A stretch of 30,728 nucleotides of DNA, taken from positions 1 to 30,728 of the forward strand of contig CAZOJP010000025.1 in assembly GCA_964580155.1 (NCBI GenBank), given 5' to 3'. Origin of the DNA: Intestinibacillus sp964580155 (GTDB lineage Bacteria > Bacillota > Clostridia > Oscillospirales > Butyricicoccaceae). The notes under the pieces are model-generated. The model saw nothing but the letters and a program-made list of their open reading frames with translations. It did not search any database and was not told where the DNA came from. Every line of letters starts with the position of its first letter. Positions within the stretch are counted from its first letter, which is position 1. Shown piece by piece: positions 15,421-24,437 of the stretch. Both the position numbers and the translations under genes were made by a program.

Positions 15421-16915
15421 CTAATGTTCCTCCCCATGCGGCCTTCATAATGGATTCCTGATTGAAATGCTTGCTGTCACGCTCTACCGTCGCCATGACC
15501 TTGCCGCCGCGCATGACCACAACGCGGTCCGACATGCCGAGGATCTCGGGCATTTCCGACGATACCATGATAACGCACTTGCCCTGCTTGACGAGGGTGT
15601 TCATCACGTTGTATACCTCGACCTTTGCGCCGACGTCGATGCCGCGGGTCGGCTCGTCGAAAATAAAGATTTCCGCGTCGGTGTTGACCCACTTGCCGAT
15701 GACAACCTTTTGCTGGTTGCCGCCGGACAGCTGGCCGACAATCTCATCGATCGACGGGGTCTTGATGCGCAGCGATTCAATATTCTTCTGGCCGCTTTCG
15801 AGGATGCGCTTCTCATCGAGGAAGATTCCCTTGGAGAAGCCCTTCATGTTGGCAAGAACCAGGTTCGTGCGAATGGTCTGCGCCAGAACCAGACCCTGCC
15901 CCTTACGGTCCTCGGTCAGGAAGGCGATGCCTGCACGGATTGCCGCGCGGGGATCCTTGATGTGGACTTCCTTGCCGTGAATGTACACCTTGCCGCTGTC
16001 GATCGGGTCCGCGCCGAAGATGGCGCGCATGGCCTCGGTGCGGCCTGCGCCGACCAGGCCCGCAAAGCCCAGAATCTGGCCGCGATATGCTTCAAAGCTG
16101 ACATTGTCCAGAAGGCCCGCCTCGCAGATGTTCTCCGCGCGCAGCGCACATTCGCCCTTGACGCCGAATTCCTTCGGGAACTGGTTTTCCAGTGTGCGTC
16201 CGACCATTGCGGTGATCAGGGAGTCGTTGTTCCACTCGCCGATCGGCTTGGTGTCGATATATTCGCCGTCGCGGATAACCGTGACGCGGTCGCACAGCTC
16301 AAACAGCTCCTCGAGCTTATGGGATACAAAGACGATACCAATGCCGCGCGACTTGAGGTCGCGGCAGGTCTTCATGAGCTGCTGCACTTCCTTTTCGCCC
16401 AGCGAAGAGGTCGGCTCGTCCATAATAATCATTTTTGCGTCGATCAGAACCGCCTTTGCGATCTCGATCATCTGCTGTACGCCCATGCCAAACGTACCTG
16501 CCGCCTTGTGCGGATCGATGTCCTGTCCCAAGGAGAGCATCACTTCCTTGGCTTTTTTGTGCATGGTGTCATAATCAAGCAACGCACCCTTGCGGATCCA
16601 TTTATTGATAAAGATGTTATCCGTTACGCTCAGCAGCTTTTCGATGTTCAGCTCCTGATAAACGCATGCGATGCCCGCCGCAGCGGACTCGTTCGGATTT
16701 TTAAAGGCCATCTGCTTGCCGTCGACCAGGATGGTGCCCTCGTCCGGCTGATGTACACCGGTCAGCACCTTGATAAGCGTCGACTTACCTGCGCCATTTT
16801 CGCCGATCAAACCCAGAATTTCGCCCGGTTTGACTGCCAGATGCATGTTCTTTAATGCAACGACGCCCGGGAATCGCTTGACCGCGTCTTTCAATTCTAC
16901 TACATATTCGCTCAT
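15413..16915 (-). CDS. Sugar ABC transporter ATPase, duplicated (RbsA/MglA family)
   Basis: A 500-residue protein with two tandem ATPase domains. The first has Walker A GENGAGKST, the unusual signature FGMGVQQ, and Walker B MIIMDEPT. The second has the degenerate Walker A GLVGAGRTEAM, normal for this family, the intact signature LSGGNQQKV and Walker B IFIFDEPTRGIDVG. The ATG at 16915 is preferred over the GTG at 16924, because the AAAAAGGTGA ribosome binding site is well placed only for the ATG. It lies 232 bases downstream of the binding-protein gene, with a stable hairpin between them, and overlaps the permease gene by eight bases. Confidence 0.95.
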   Translation of the reverse strand: MSEYVVELKDAVKRFPGVVALKNMHLAVKPGEILGLIGENGAGKSTLIKVLTGVHQPDEGTILVDGKQMAFKNPNESAAAGIACVYQELNIEKLLSVTDNIFINKWIRKGALLDYDTMHKKAKEVMLSLGQDIDPHKAAGTFGMGVQQMIEIAKAVLIDAKMIIMDEPTSSLGEKEVQQLMKTCRDLKSRGIGIVFVSHKLEELFELCDRVTVIRDGEYIDTKPIGEWNNDSLITAMVGRTLENQFPKEFGVKGECALRAENICEAGLLDNVSFEAYRGQILGFAGLVGAGRTEAMRAIFGADPIDSGKVYIHGKEVHIKDPRAAIRAGIAFLTEDRKGQGLVLAQTIRTNLVLANMKGFSKGIFLDEKRILESGQKNIESLRIKTPSIDEIVGQLSGGNQQKVVIGKWVNTDAEIFIFDEPTRGIDVGAKVEVYNVMNTLVKQGKCVIMVSSEMPEILGMSDRVVVMRGGKVMATVERDSKHFNQESIMKAAWGGTLDD

Positions 16916-17065
16916 TGCATTCACCTTTTTCTCCGAGATTAGGGTAGTGAGGACGGGCTCTGGTCAATCGCCGCTCTCGGCGCGGGTCTTGAAAAATACT
17001 GCCGCGCGACGCTGAGCGTGCCGGTCAATCGAAAGCCGATCCACAAAAGGCTGTTTTGAGATAAG

Positions 17066-17107
17066 GCGCCCCTGCGCGATTTATATCATAAATCGGAGCA
17101 GGGGCGC
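17066..17107 (-). other. Intercistronic hairpin between binding-protein and ATPase genes
   Basis: The arms GCGCCCCTGC and GCAGGGGCGC (10 bp, perfect) enclose a second stem GATTTA/TAAATC. There is no T-run downstream on the minus strand, so it is more likely an RNA-stabilising or partial-stop structure than a full terminator. The rest of the 16916-17147 spacer holds two copies of GGTCAATCG (16962 and 17023) and nothing else I can support. Confidence 0.7.
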
Positions 17108-17147
17108 ACGGTTATTCTCGCGTTCTCAGCTCTTGACTATCTGGAAA

Positions 17148-18179
17148 TTAGGCAAGGTAGCTCTTCAGGGTGTCCAGACGGTTCTGGGCATTGTCCTTAT
17201 CAACAACTTCTGCACCAGAGTCAATGAACTTATCCAGGGTTTCGCCCTTGAGAGCCTTCACAACCGCGTCTACAGACTTGTAGCCCATGTCATAGCCCTG
17301 CTGTGCAACAGACATCGTCAGGCCGCCGTTGAGGATTGCGGTGCAAGCAGACTGGATGCCGTCAAAGCCCAGGAAAATGGTCTTTTCGTATGCTGCGTTG
17401 CCCTTTGCGGCACGCGCTGCTGCCATTGCCATGTCGTCGTTGTTCGCGCAGATGATCGCGATGCCATCCGGATGGTTCTGCATGATGGCTTCCATGGAAG
17501 CTACAGCCTTATCCGCAACCGCGTCCGCGTACTGTACTTCAGCGTCAAGGAAGGTGCCGCCCGCTTCGGTGACGCCCTTCTTGTAGCCGCTCATACGTGC
17601 AGAGTTCGTGGAGTCGCCCTGGACGCCTGCGATCTCGATGCACTTGATGTCGGTCCAGCCTGCAGCCTTTGCAGCCTCTACAGCAGCAGCGCCGCCGAGT
17701 GCGCCTGCAGCTTCGTTACCGGTGCCGACGAACGCCAGCACTTCGGGAGCGTCGATGTTGGTGTCAACCGCGACGATCGGCTTGGTCTGGCCCTTGATCT
17801 TGTTGGCGACCATGTCAGCCTGCAGCGGAGCGATGACGAAGCCGTCATACTTGTCGGATGCCAGGTCGGTCTCGATCATGTTGAGCTGCTCGTCGTAAGC
17901 GGTCTCCGAGGTAGCGCCCTTGACGTCAACCTTGACGTTTGCGTTGTCCTTCATGTAGGCGTTTGCACCGGCGACTACATAGCCCCAGTACTCGGAAGCG
18001 GTGGTCTTGAGGATCACGTCAACGCTGACGGTGTCCGCCGCAGTGGAACCGCCCGCCTGTGTGTCGCCGCCCGCCGGTGCGTCGCCGCCCGCCGGTGCGT
18101 TGGTCTTTGCAGAGCCGCAAGCCGTCATGCTCGCTGCCATTGCGCCTGCCATCAAAAGTGCCAGTAATCTCTTCTTCAT
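17148..18179 (-). CDS. Sugar-binding lipoprotein of ABC transporter (RbsB-like)
   Basis: A 343-residue lipoprotein. The signal peptide MKKRLLALLMAG ends in the lipobox MTAC (C21). A low-complexity linker with repeats of APAGGD/TQAGGS follows, then a periplasmic-binding-protein type I fold: VILKTTASEYWGYV, YDGFVIAPLQ, KPIVAVDTNI, AIICANNDDMAMAA, and near the end LGFDGIQSACTAI. This is the first gene of the sugar operon. ATG at 18179 is chosen over 18200 because the ribosome binding site AAGGAGAGAGG would otherwise be inside the gene. The intercistronic hairpin downstream may raise its mRNA level relative to the ATPase and permease. Confidence 0.94.
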   Translation of the reverse strand: MKKRLLALLMAGAMAASMTACGSAKTNAPAGGDAPAGGDTQAGGSTAADTVSVDVILKTTASEYWGYVVAGANAYMKDNANVKVDVKGATSETAYDEQLNMIETDLASDKYDGFVIAPLQADMVANKIKGQTKPIVAVDTNIDAPEVLAFVGTGNEAAGALGGAAAVEAAKAAGWTDIKCIEIAGVQGDSTNSARMSGYKKGVTEAGGTFLDAEVQYADAVADKAVASMEAIMQNHPDGIAIICANNDDMAMAAARAAKGNAAYEKTIFLGFDGIQSACTAILNGGLTMSVAQQGYDMGYKSVDAVVKALKGETLDKFIDSGAEVVDKDNAQNRLDTLKSYLA

Positions 18180-18252
18180 GTGAATACCTCTCTCCTTCAT
18201 TTTCCTTACTCTGTTGTAAGGTCCTCTGTAACGCCTTCGCGTTCTGATTTAC

Positions 18253-18281
18253 ATTCTAATTCAATCCGTGCACTTTGGCAA
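18253..18281 (-). promoter_or_regulatory. Promoter candidate of the sugar ABC operon
   Basis: On the minus strand, TTGCCA (18281-18276), a 17-base spacer and TAGAAT (18258-18253) precede the start codon by about 75 bases. One of the YGTGCA repeats lies in the spacer. Confidence 0.55.
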
Positions 18282-18474
18282 GTATACGGTCAAATTTTCG
18301 TCATATGTGCAGATTGTCGTGGTTGTGATTTGTGCAAGTTTACAGAAAAACGCACGAAAGCCCCGCTAAAAAGCACTGTGCATTGTGCAATTCCAGATTT
18401 TTTGAACAAGATTCATAAGGAAGTTGCAGTTAAATCGTGAGTCATTTGGTTATATTACGGTGTTATTTCGTGCA
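18267..18474 (+). repeat. Cluster of YGTGCA motifs upstream of the sugar ABC operon
   Basis: TGTGCA occurs at 18306, 18331, 18377 and 18384, and CGTGCA at 18267 and 18469, all in the same orientation. Several share the longer form TTGTGCAA. They may be binding sites for a sugar-operon regulator. Apart from these, the 18180-18572 stretch holds only the promoter candidate and no gene I can support. Confidence 0.45.
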
Positions 18475-18572
18475 AACAAAGATTACAGTTTGATGAAATT
18501 CTTGCAGAATCCTGGCGTATACCGCCGCGTCTTGCGCCTCTCCGGTTGCAGCAGACTGTGCACACACGCACA

Positions 18573-18608
18573 AAAAGAGGCCGGCGGCCGTGAACGGCGG
18601 CCGCCGGC
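18573..18608 (-). terminator. Terminator of the SLH metallophosphatase gene
   Basis: The arms GCCGGCGGCCG and CGGCCGCCGGC (11 bp, perfect) are followed on the minus strand by TCTTTTTG. It lies a few bases after the stop codon at 18616. Confidence 0.88.
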
Positions 18609-18615
18609 TTCACTG

Positions 18616-21600
18616 TTATGCGCTGAATTTTGCCAAAAGGGTGAACGTCTCCGCGCGTGTAATGGGTGCATTTGCGCGCAGGGTATTGTCCTCATAGCCG
18701 GCGAGCAGGCCGTTTTCGACCATGCCTGCCACGGACGATGCCGCCCACGACGGCACAAGCGCGCCATCGGCAAAGCCGGTGAGTGCCTTGTCGCTGTGCA
18801 CATCCGCAACGCGTGCGAGCATCGTGATGACCTCGGCGCGGGTCGCGGTCGCCTGACCGTTCATAAAGCCCTTTTCGTCTCCCTTGAGGATGCCGCGCGC
18901 CTTGGCGGCGGACAGCACGCCCTGTGCCCAGGCGGACGACGGGTCGCCCGCTGCGAGTGTGCCGGCCGCGTCGGGCTGCACGCCCAGTGTCGCGAGCAGC
19001 GCGGTTGCGACCTCCTCACGGGTAATGCGCGCATCGGGACGGACAAAGCCCGTGCCCGCGTCGCCGCGCACAATGTTCTTTTGAATCATGGTTTGCAGGT
19101 TGGCATATGCCCAGTGGCTCTTGGCGACATCCGCACCGATCTGCGCGGCGGAAACATCCGCTGTGCCGGAAAAATCGTCAAAATCGGTCGCATGATCGGT
19201 GAAAACGTCCATCGGTTCATAGCCGACCGCGCCGGTCAGCGTGCCGCGGTTCCATGCCGCAAGCGTGGCCCAGGTGTTGCGGTTGCCCGCGTCAATCTGA
19301 TAGCTGTGCAGCACGGGGATGTCGGTCGCCTGCTCGGTGACGGACGCGTGCAGTGCGGTTGTGACGCGCACATACTTTGCGCCGGTCAGCGCGGACAGAT
19401 CGATCGTGCCCTTGCCGTCCTGCAGCGCGGCGCTCACGCTCGACAGCACGCTCTTGCCGTCCGCCGAGGCTTCCACGGTCACTTCGGCGCGTGCCGCACC
19501 GGGTACGGATACGTCATAGTGCATGCCTGTCAGCGTGCCCACGACCGGACGCCACTCGGTGACGTGCGTGCCCGCGGTTTCGATGTTCTGGGGATCAAAG
19601 TCGAGCCAGACAACGAGCTTGTCGCCCTGCGGCCCCTTTGCCGCCGGTGCGGCATAGATCGTCTTGTTTTCCGCTGCGGTCAGCTTGGTTTTATAGAAGC
19701 GGATCTGGCCGAGGTCGCCCGTCAGCATGGTGTGCGTCTTGCCGCGGCCGCGCTCCGCCAGCAGATGGCGGTGGAACGAGAAGCCCGCATACATGGACTT
19801 GCCTTCCCAGTTCTTGATTGCGGAATCGAAGTCCGGCGCGTCAATTTCGCCGCTCAGCACCGCGTTTTCCCAGCTTGTGCCGCCGGTCGCGCGGTCAAAG
19901 CCGCCCGTGTACTGCATCCACTTGCCCAGCTGCACGCCCGCGCCCTTGATTTCGTCGGCATCGTTCCAGAAATATTCGCCGTTTTCGTTGTCAAAGCCCA
20001 CGCCGTAGGTGACCATGCCGGTCTGGCGCACCGCCATGCGGTACAGGTAGTTTGTGCCGTAGCTGATGGACGCGCCCTTCATGAGCAGCGGATTGTGGTC
20101 CCACTCGCCCTTTTCCGCAAGGCGCGCGACATTCGCCCAGACCATGCCGGTCAGGCCGTCATCAATCTGATAGTTGCCGCGGTCGGGAATTTCGACATAA
20201 TCCTTTTTGCCGTCGAGCTTCAGGCCGTAGCCGCCGTCATACTTGACGAGGGTCGGCGTGCCGCGCACGATGCCGTCGTTGCCGAGGCCGGACTTGTCGC
20301 GCACGATGGGCGTGCTCTGAATATCGCCCAGCACGGTGACGGTCTGCTCCGCCGAGGTGCCGATGCGCACCTGATAGGTGCCGCCCTGCGCGAAGTCATA
20401 GGCAAACTCCACCGTGCGGCTCTGTCCTGCGGTCAGTGCAACGCGCTTGGTCTCGACTGCCTTGCCCGCGACATAGAGCGTCGCGCTCGCCGTGCCCGCT
20501 TCGTTGCCAATGTTCTTGACATCCGCGCGCACATGCATGCGGTCGCTCGTCAGATCGCTGACTTCGCCGTCGCCCAGTTTGACGCGCAGGTTGGAATACT
20601 GATAATCCGCCTTGCGGAACGCAACATTGACCGTCGTGGATACGCCGCCGAGGGTCAGCTTGTGCGCACCGAGCGCGACCATGGGCAGTCCGGCGGACAG
20701 CTCGACCGATTCGCCCGGCTTGAGCGCAACCACGCGTCCCTGCTTGCCGAAGTGATAGAGATAGCGCGTCTCGCCGTTGTCCACAACGGGCAGTGCGACT
20801 GCCGCAAGGCCCTTGCCGCTGTTCGTGACCTTGGCCGACACGGTGACCTCGTCGCCCGACTGCACGGCGTTCGGCGCGATCTTCACATCGGTCAGATCGA
20901 GCTTGGGCGCGTCCTTGGTCAGCGAAATCGTCTCATAGACCTCCTCGCTGCCGCTCTTCAGACCGACATTGGCATAGGTCAGCACGCCGTCCTTGACNNN
21001 NNNNNNNNNNNNNNNNNNNNNNNNNNNNNNNNNNNNNNNNNNNNNNNNNNNNNNNNNNNNNNNNNNNNNNNNNNNNNNNNNNNNNNNNNNNNNNNNNGGA
21101 ACCAGTAGGAGAACTGCTCCTTCTGCGAGCCGGTGCCCTCGACCATGTCGCCCGTGTGCAGGATAAAATCGGGATCGAACTTTGCGATCGCGTCGGACAC
21201 CTGCTTGGCGGTCTCAAAGCGGTGGCTGTCGCTGACAACGACGAAGCGCAGCTCCTTTGGGTCTGCCGGCAGCGTGCGGAAGCTGCCCTGCGTCGTTTTT
21301 CCGTTTTCCAGCGCGATTGTATAGCTATAGGTCGTGCCTGCGGCAAGTCCGTTCAGGCGCGCACGATACATATGCATCTTTTCGCCCTTGTAGACGGCGC
21401 CGTCCTCGACCGGCACCTCGACGCTCGTGGTCTCTTCGCCCTGCACGCCATAGGTGATCGTCGATTTCATCGCCTTGGGCAACTCCCATACGACAACCAT
21501 GCTGTCGGACTTCGGTGCCATCAGGTAGGGGCCGTTTAAAAAGCTGTCGGCTTCCGCGGCGAACGCAGTCGGCAGCATCATAAACAGCATTGCGCAGGTC

Positions 21601-21638
21601 AGCAGCGCGCTGACTATGCGTTTTCCAAGCCTTTTCAT
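18616..21638 (-). CDS. Secreted metallophosphatase with CARDB-, LamG- and S-layer-homology domains (interrupted by assembly gap)
   Basis: The N-terminal part starts at ATG 21638 (ribosome binding site GAGGG) with a signal peptide ending near PTAFAAEA. A purple-acid-phosphatase-like fibronectin domain follows, then the start of a calcineurin-type phosphoesterase with VVVSDSH and LHTGDMVEG, the D-x-H and GD metal motifs. The gap at 20998-21097 removes the GNH and GH-x-H motifs. The C-terminal part continues with two CARDB-like domains (about 20340-20920), a LamG-like domain (about 19640-20320), an F5/8-like region, and three SLH repeats (about 18619-19120, for example VRPDARITREE and LRANAPITRAE), which should anchor it to the cell-wall polymer. 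The two sides are in different frames only because the gap length is arbitrary. It is likely an ecto-phosphatase or nucleotidase at the cell surface. Confidence 0.85.
20998..21097. other. Assembly gap (100 N)
   Basis: Exactly 100 N, a placeholder length. The missing phosphoesterase motifs imply that the true gap is probably several hundred bases. Confidence 0.95.
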
Positions 21639-21694
21639 GTGTTGTTTTCCCTCAATTCTCTCTCTTCTTGCTTCTTGCGTTCCCGTTTGTGCCT

Positions 21695-22780
21695 TTACGG
21701 CAGCTTGCTTTCGTCGGTCTGCTGACGGAACGCCTGCGTCAGACCGGTTCGGTTTTTGCCCGCCCACGCGGGGTCGCACTCGATGAGCGGCAGCGTGTCC
21801 GGGTCGGACAGTCCGTCCGCGGCGCGCGCGTTCGCGTTTGTGGGCAGGCGGCTGCTTTTGGCCTCGAGGTAGCACTCCTGCCCGCGCTCGCTCGTCATCC
21901 AGTCGATGAGACGCATGGCATTTTCGCGCTCCTTCGCGGGGCCGCCGCGCACCAGTGCGCACGCGCCGATTTCATACGGCACGCCGTCCTGCGGATAGCG
22001 CAGCGCGATGGGGTAGCCGTCGAGCGCGACGCGTCCGCCGTCATGTGAAAACACGACGGCTACCGCGCGCTCGCCCCGCCGCACCTGCTCTGCGGGCGTG
22101 ATGCCCGAGCGCGTGTACGCGGGGATGGATTCGTCAAGCGCCTGCAGATAGCGCAGGGCTTCGCGCTCGCCAAACTGCCGCGCAAGCGCAGCCAGAATCG
22201 TGTACGACGTGCCCGAGGTTTCGGGCGACGCCATTGTGATCTGGCCGCGCAGCGCGGGCGCGAGCAGTCCGTCCCAGCTGTCCGGCAGCGCTTCACCACG
22301 CACGCGAAACCAGTCCTCGTTGCAGGCAAAACAAATGACACCGATATAGATGGGGTTCCATACGCGGCTTTTGTCCAGATACCGCTCGGGGACATAGGAC
22401 AGCGCCGGGCTTTGGTACGGCTCGAGCAGCCCTTCCGCGTCGGCCTGGGCATAGCTCTCCGCCGGACCACCCAGCAGGACGGACACACGCGGCTCCTCCT
22501 GTTCACGCTGCACGCGCGCGATCATCTCGCCCGCGCTCAGCCGCTCATAGGTCACTTTGATGCCGGTATCGCGCCGAAAGGCGTTGAGATAGACCGGAAT
22601 CTCGTCATCGGGCAGCGCACTATAAATTGTCAGCCCGTCATAAGAAAGCGACACCTGCTCCTCCCGGGCGGCTGGCGTTTGAATCGGCGGCGGCGCGGGG
22701 GCGTGCGCGGCACAACCATTCAGCAGACAGGCGATCAGGGCAGCAAGCGCGCAGGGGCGCACGATTGGCTGACGTTTCAT
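21695..22780 (-). CDS. Fe(III)/AfuA-type substrate-binding lipoprotein, last gene of sensory operon
   Basis: A 361-residue lipoprotein with the lipobox LNGC (C23) and a Pro/Ala-rich linker. The mature part has the fold landmarks of the FbpA/AfuA class: LTIYSALPDDEIPVYLNAF, then FRRDTGIKVTYERLSAGEM, WNPIYIGVICFACN, DSWDGLLAPALRGQ and MASPETSGTSYTILAAL. No permease or ATPase genes adjoin it. It follows the histidine kinase and response regulator genes on the same strand, as a ligand-sensing subunit would. Staphylococcal HptA, which senses sugar phosphate together with HptSR, is of this class, so a similar role is possible but is inference. A promoter-like TATACT with TG extension (22830-22835) may give it separate expression. 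The ribosome binding site is AAAGGAGAGG. Confidence 0.88.
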   Translation of the reverse strand: MKRQPIVRPCALAALIACLLNGCAAHAPAPPPIQTPAAREEQVSLSYDGLTIYSALPDDEIPVYLNAFRRDTGIKVTYERLSAGEMIARVQREQEEPRVSVLLGGPAESYAQADAEGLLEPYQSPALSYVPERYLDKSRVWNPIYIGVICFACNEDWFRVRGEALPDSWDGLLAPALRGQITMASPETSGTSYTILAALARQFGEREALRYLQALDESIPAYTRSGITPAEQVRRGERAVAVVFSHDGGRVALDGYPIALRYPQDGVPYEIGACALVRGGPAKERENAMRLIDWMTSERGQECYLEAKSSRLPTNANARAADGLSDPDTLPLIECDPAWAGKNRTGLTQAFRQQTDESKLP

Positions 22781-22829
22781 GGACTTCCTCTCCTTTTATA
22801 AAAGAGGGGGGAATCTCTTCCTCCCTGTC

Positions 22830-22835
22830 AGTATA
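22830..22835 (-). promoter_or_regulatory. Extended -10 candidate before the binding-lipoprotein gene
   Basis: On the minus strand TGCTATACT lies about 50 bases before the start codon, in the 142-base spacer after the response regulator gene. No good -35 is visible. Confidence 0.35.
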
Positions 22836-22922
22836 GCAAAACACGCCCCCGTCTTCTACAGGGGACAATCCGATAAAATCGCACCTGCGCGGCGGGGACG
22901 TGTGTTTTCTTACGAGAATATT

Positions 22923-24437
22923 TTACCCCTCGCGCGCGCTGCGGCGGTAGTCGCTCGGGGTCATACCCATAATTTTTTTGAACAGATAGCTGAAATAATG
23001 CGAATCGTGATAGCCGACCGCAAACGCGACATCGCCCATGCGCGCATCGCTTTCGCGCAGCGCGCTGCACGCCGCCTCGATGCGCACGCGGGTCAGGCAC
23101 TCGACAAAGGTCTCGCCGGTTTCCTGCGAAAACACGGTGGAAAAATGGTTGGGGCTGAAGCCGACCTCGGCGGCGACCGTGTGCAGCGAAAGTCCGCCGT
23201 CCGCATAATTTTCCTGAATGAACCGCTTGGCGCGGCGGATTTCCTCGCCGTAGCGCACGTTTTTGCGCTGCGGCGCGCTGCCGAGCAGCGCGGTCAGCGT
23301 TTCCGCGGCGCACTCCCTTGCGCCCTCGAGCGTCGCGGCGCGGCGCAGCACCTCCTGCGGATCGGGCGGATGCGCGCTTTCGCCGCCCGCGCTCGGCATG
23401 CGCGCGGCGGTGACAAGCAGATCCATGAGCAGATAGTTGCGATAGAGCACGCTCTGCACGTCGTCCTCCTCGGCCGAGCCGAAATACGCCGCGAGCAGCC
23501 GCGGCACGTCCTCCGCCGTCGCGTGGCGCAGCTTTTCCTCGAGCGATACGTTCGCGGTGAAGTCAAAGCGCGGCTCGGCAGGCAGATCGGCATAGCCGAC
23601 AATCGAGCCGGGGGCGGCCTCGGCCTCGCGCGCGCGGCGGTAGGATTCGGGCAGCGCGCCCAGCCGGTCGACCGCGGTGCCGATGCCCACGCGCACCGTC
23701 AGCCCGAGGAAGGCCTCCAGCTCGTGGCGCAGCGCCTGCGCGATTTCGTAGGCGCGCTCGCGCACCTCGTCCCCGTCCTCGCCCTTGATGAGCAGCACGA
23801 GCCGGCTGCCGCGAAAGAACCACACGATCTCCGCGCGCTCCTCAAACGCGCGCGTGACGACCGCGCGCACCTGTCCCAGCGTTTCCGCCGTGCCGCCGAT
23901 CTTGCTCTGGCACACGATGTAGCGGCGCGCGGCAAGCGACAGCCCCCAATCCTGCTCCATCGCGGTCGCGGTGCTCACGCGGCCGGACAGCAGCTCGTTG
24001 AGGAAGTAGCCGTGCAGAATATCCTGCTCTCCGCGGTCTGCCGCGCGCAGATAGCTCTGCCGCTCCTGCTCGATGCGCCCGGCGATCTCGCGCAGCGTGT
24101 GCGTGAGCCGCACGGAGTCGACCGGCTTGAGCAGGTAGGCATCCGCGCGCAGCGACACCGCCTTTTGCGCGTACTCAAACTCGTTGTGACCGCTTAAAAA
24201 CACAATGCGCGTCCACGGCAGCGCGCGGCGCACCGCGCGCGCAAGCTCCAGCCCGTCGAGAAACGGCATGCGCACATCGGTGATGAGCACATCGGGCTTC
24301 ATTTCAAGCAGCATGGGCAGCGCCATTTCGCCGTCGGGCGCCTCCCCGGCGAAGGTGAAGCCCTCCTTTTCGATGCAGCGGCGGATGCCGTCGCGTATGA
24401 TGTCCTCGTCGTCCGCAATAAAAATGCGCATGCTCAT
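22923..24437 (-). CDS. YesN-type response regulator (receiver plus AraC DNA-binding domain)
   Basis: About 504 residues. The N-terminal receiver has the acidic pair D9-D10, the phosphoacceptor D54 (TDVRMP) and K104 (LLKPVD). A long middle region of about 270 residues follows. The C-terminal AraC-type domain has two helix-turn-helix units, with LSLHTVAAEVGFSPNHFSTV and MGDVAFAVGYHDSHYFSYLF, ending in GMTPSDYRR. It should activate transcription when phosphorylated by the adjacent kinase. The ATG at 24437 overlaps the kinase stop as ATGA. The ATG at 24431 (MRIFIADDE) has better spacing to AGGAGGAGGG and may be the true start. Codon use is very GC-rich, as in its operon partners. Confidence 0.94.
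   Translation of the reverse strand: MSMRIFIADDEDIIRDGIRRCIEKEGFTFAGEAPDGEMALPMLLEMKPDVLITDVRMPFLDGLELARAVRRALPWTRIVFLSGHNEFEYAQKAVSLRADAYLLKPVDSVRLTHTLREIAGRIEQERQSYLRAADRGEQDILHGYFLNELLSGRVSTATAMEQDWGLSLAARRYIVCQSKIGGTAETLGQVRAVVTRAFEERAEIVWFFRGSRLVLLIKGEDGDEVRERAYEIAQALRHELEAFLGLTVRVGIGTAVDRLGALPESYRRAREAEAAPGSIVGYADLPAEPRFDFTANVSLEEKLRHATAEDVPRLLAAYFGSAEEDDVQSVLYRNYLLMDLLVTAARMPSAGGESAHPPDPQEVLRRAATLEGARECAAETLTALLGSAPQRKNVRYGEEIRRAKRFIQENYADGGLSLHTVAAEVGFSPNHFSTVFSQETGETFVECLTRVRIEAACSALRESDARMGDVAFAVGYHDSHYFSYLFKKIMGMTPSDYRRSAREG

Noticed and set aside
20998..21097. Frameshift or pseudogene in the metallophosphatase
   Set aside because: The frame differs on either side of a run of exactly 100 N. 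The gap length is arbitrary, so the frame change carries no information.
18424..21108. A plus-strand open frame of 894 codons
   Set aside because: It is antisense to the SLH metallophosphatase, has low-complexity Arg/Ala/His-rich composition without motifs, and runs into the N gap. It is a GC-rich shadow frame.
22779..24197. Long plus-strand open frame (472 codons) and similar ones at 24719-26077 and 25873-26913
   Set aside because: They are antisense to the response regulator, kinase and binding protein, which carry full family motifs on the minus strand.
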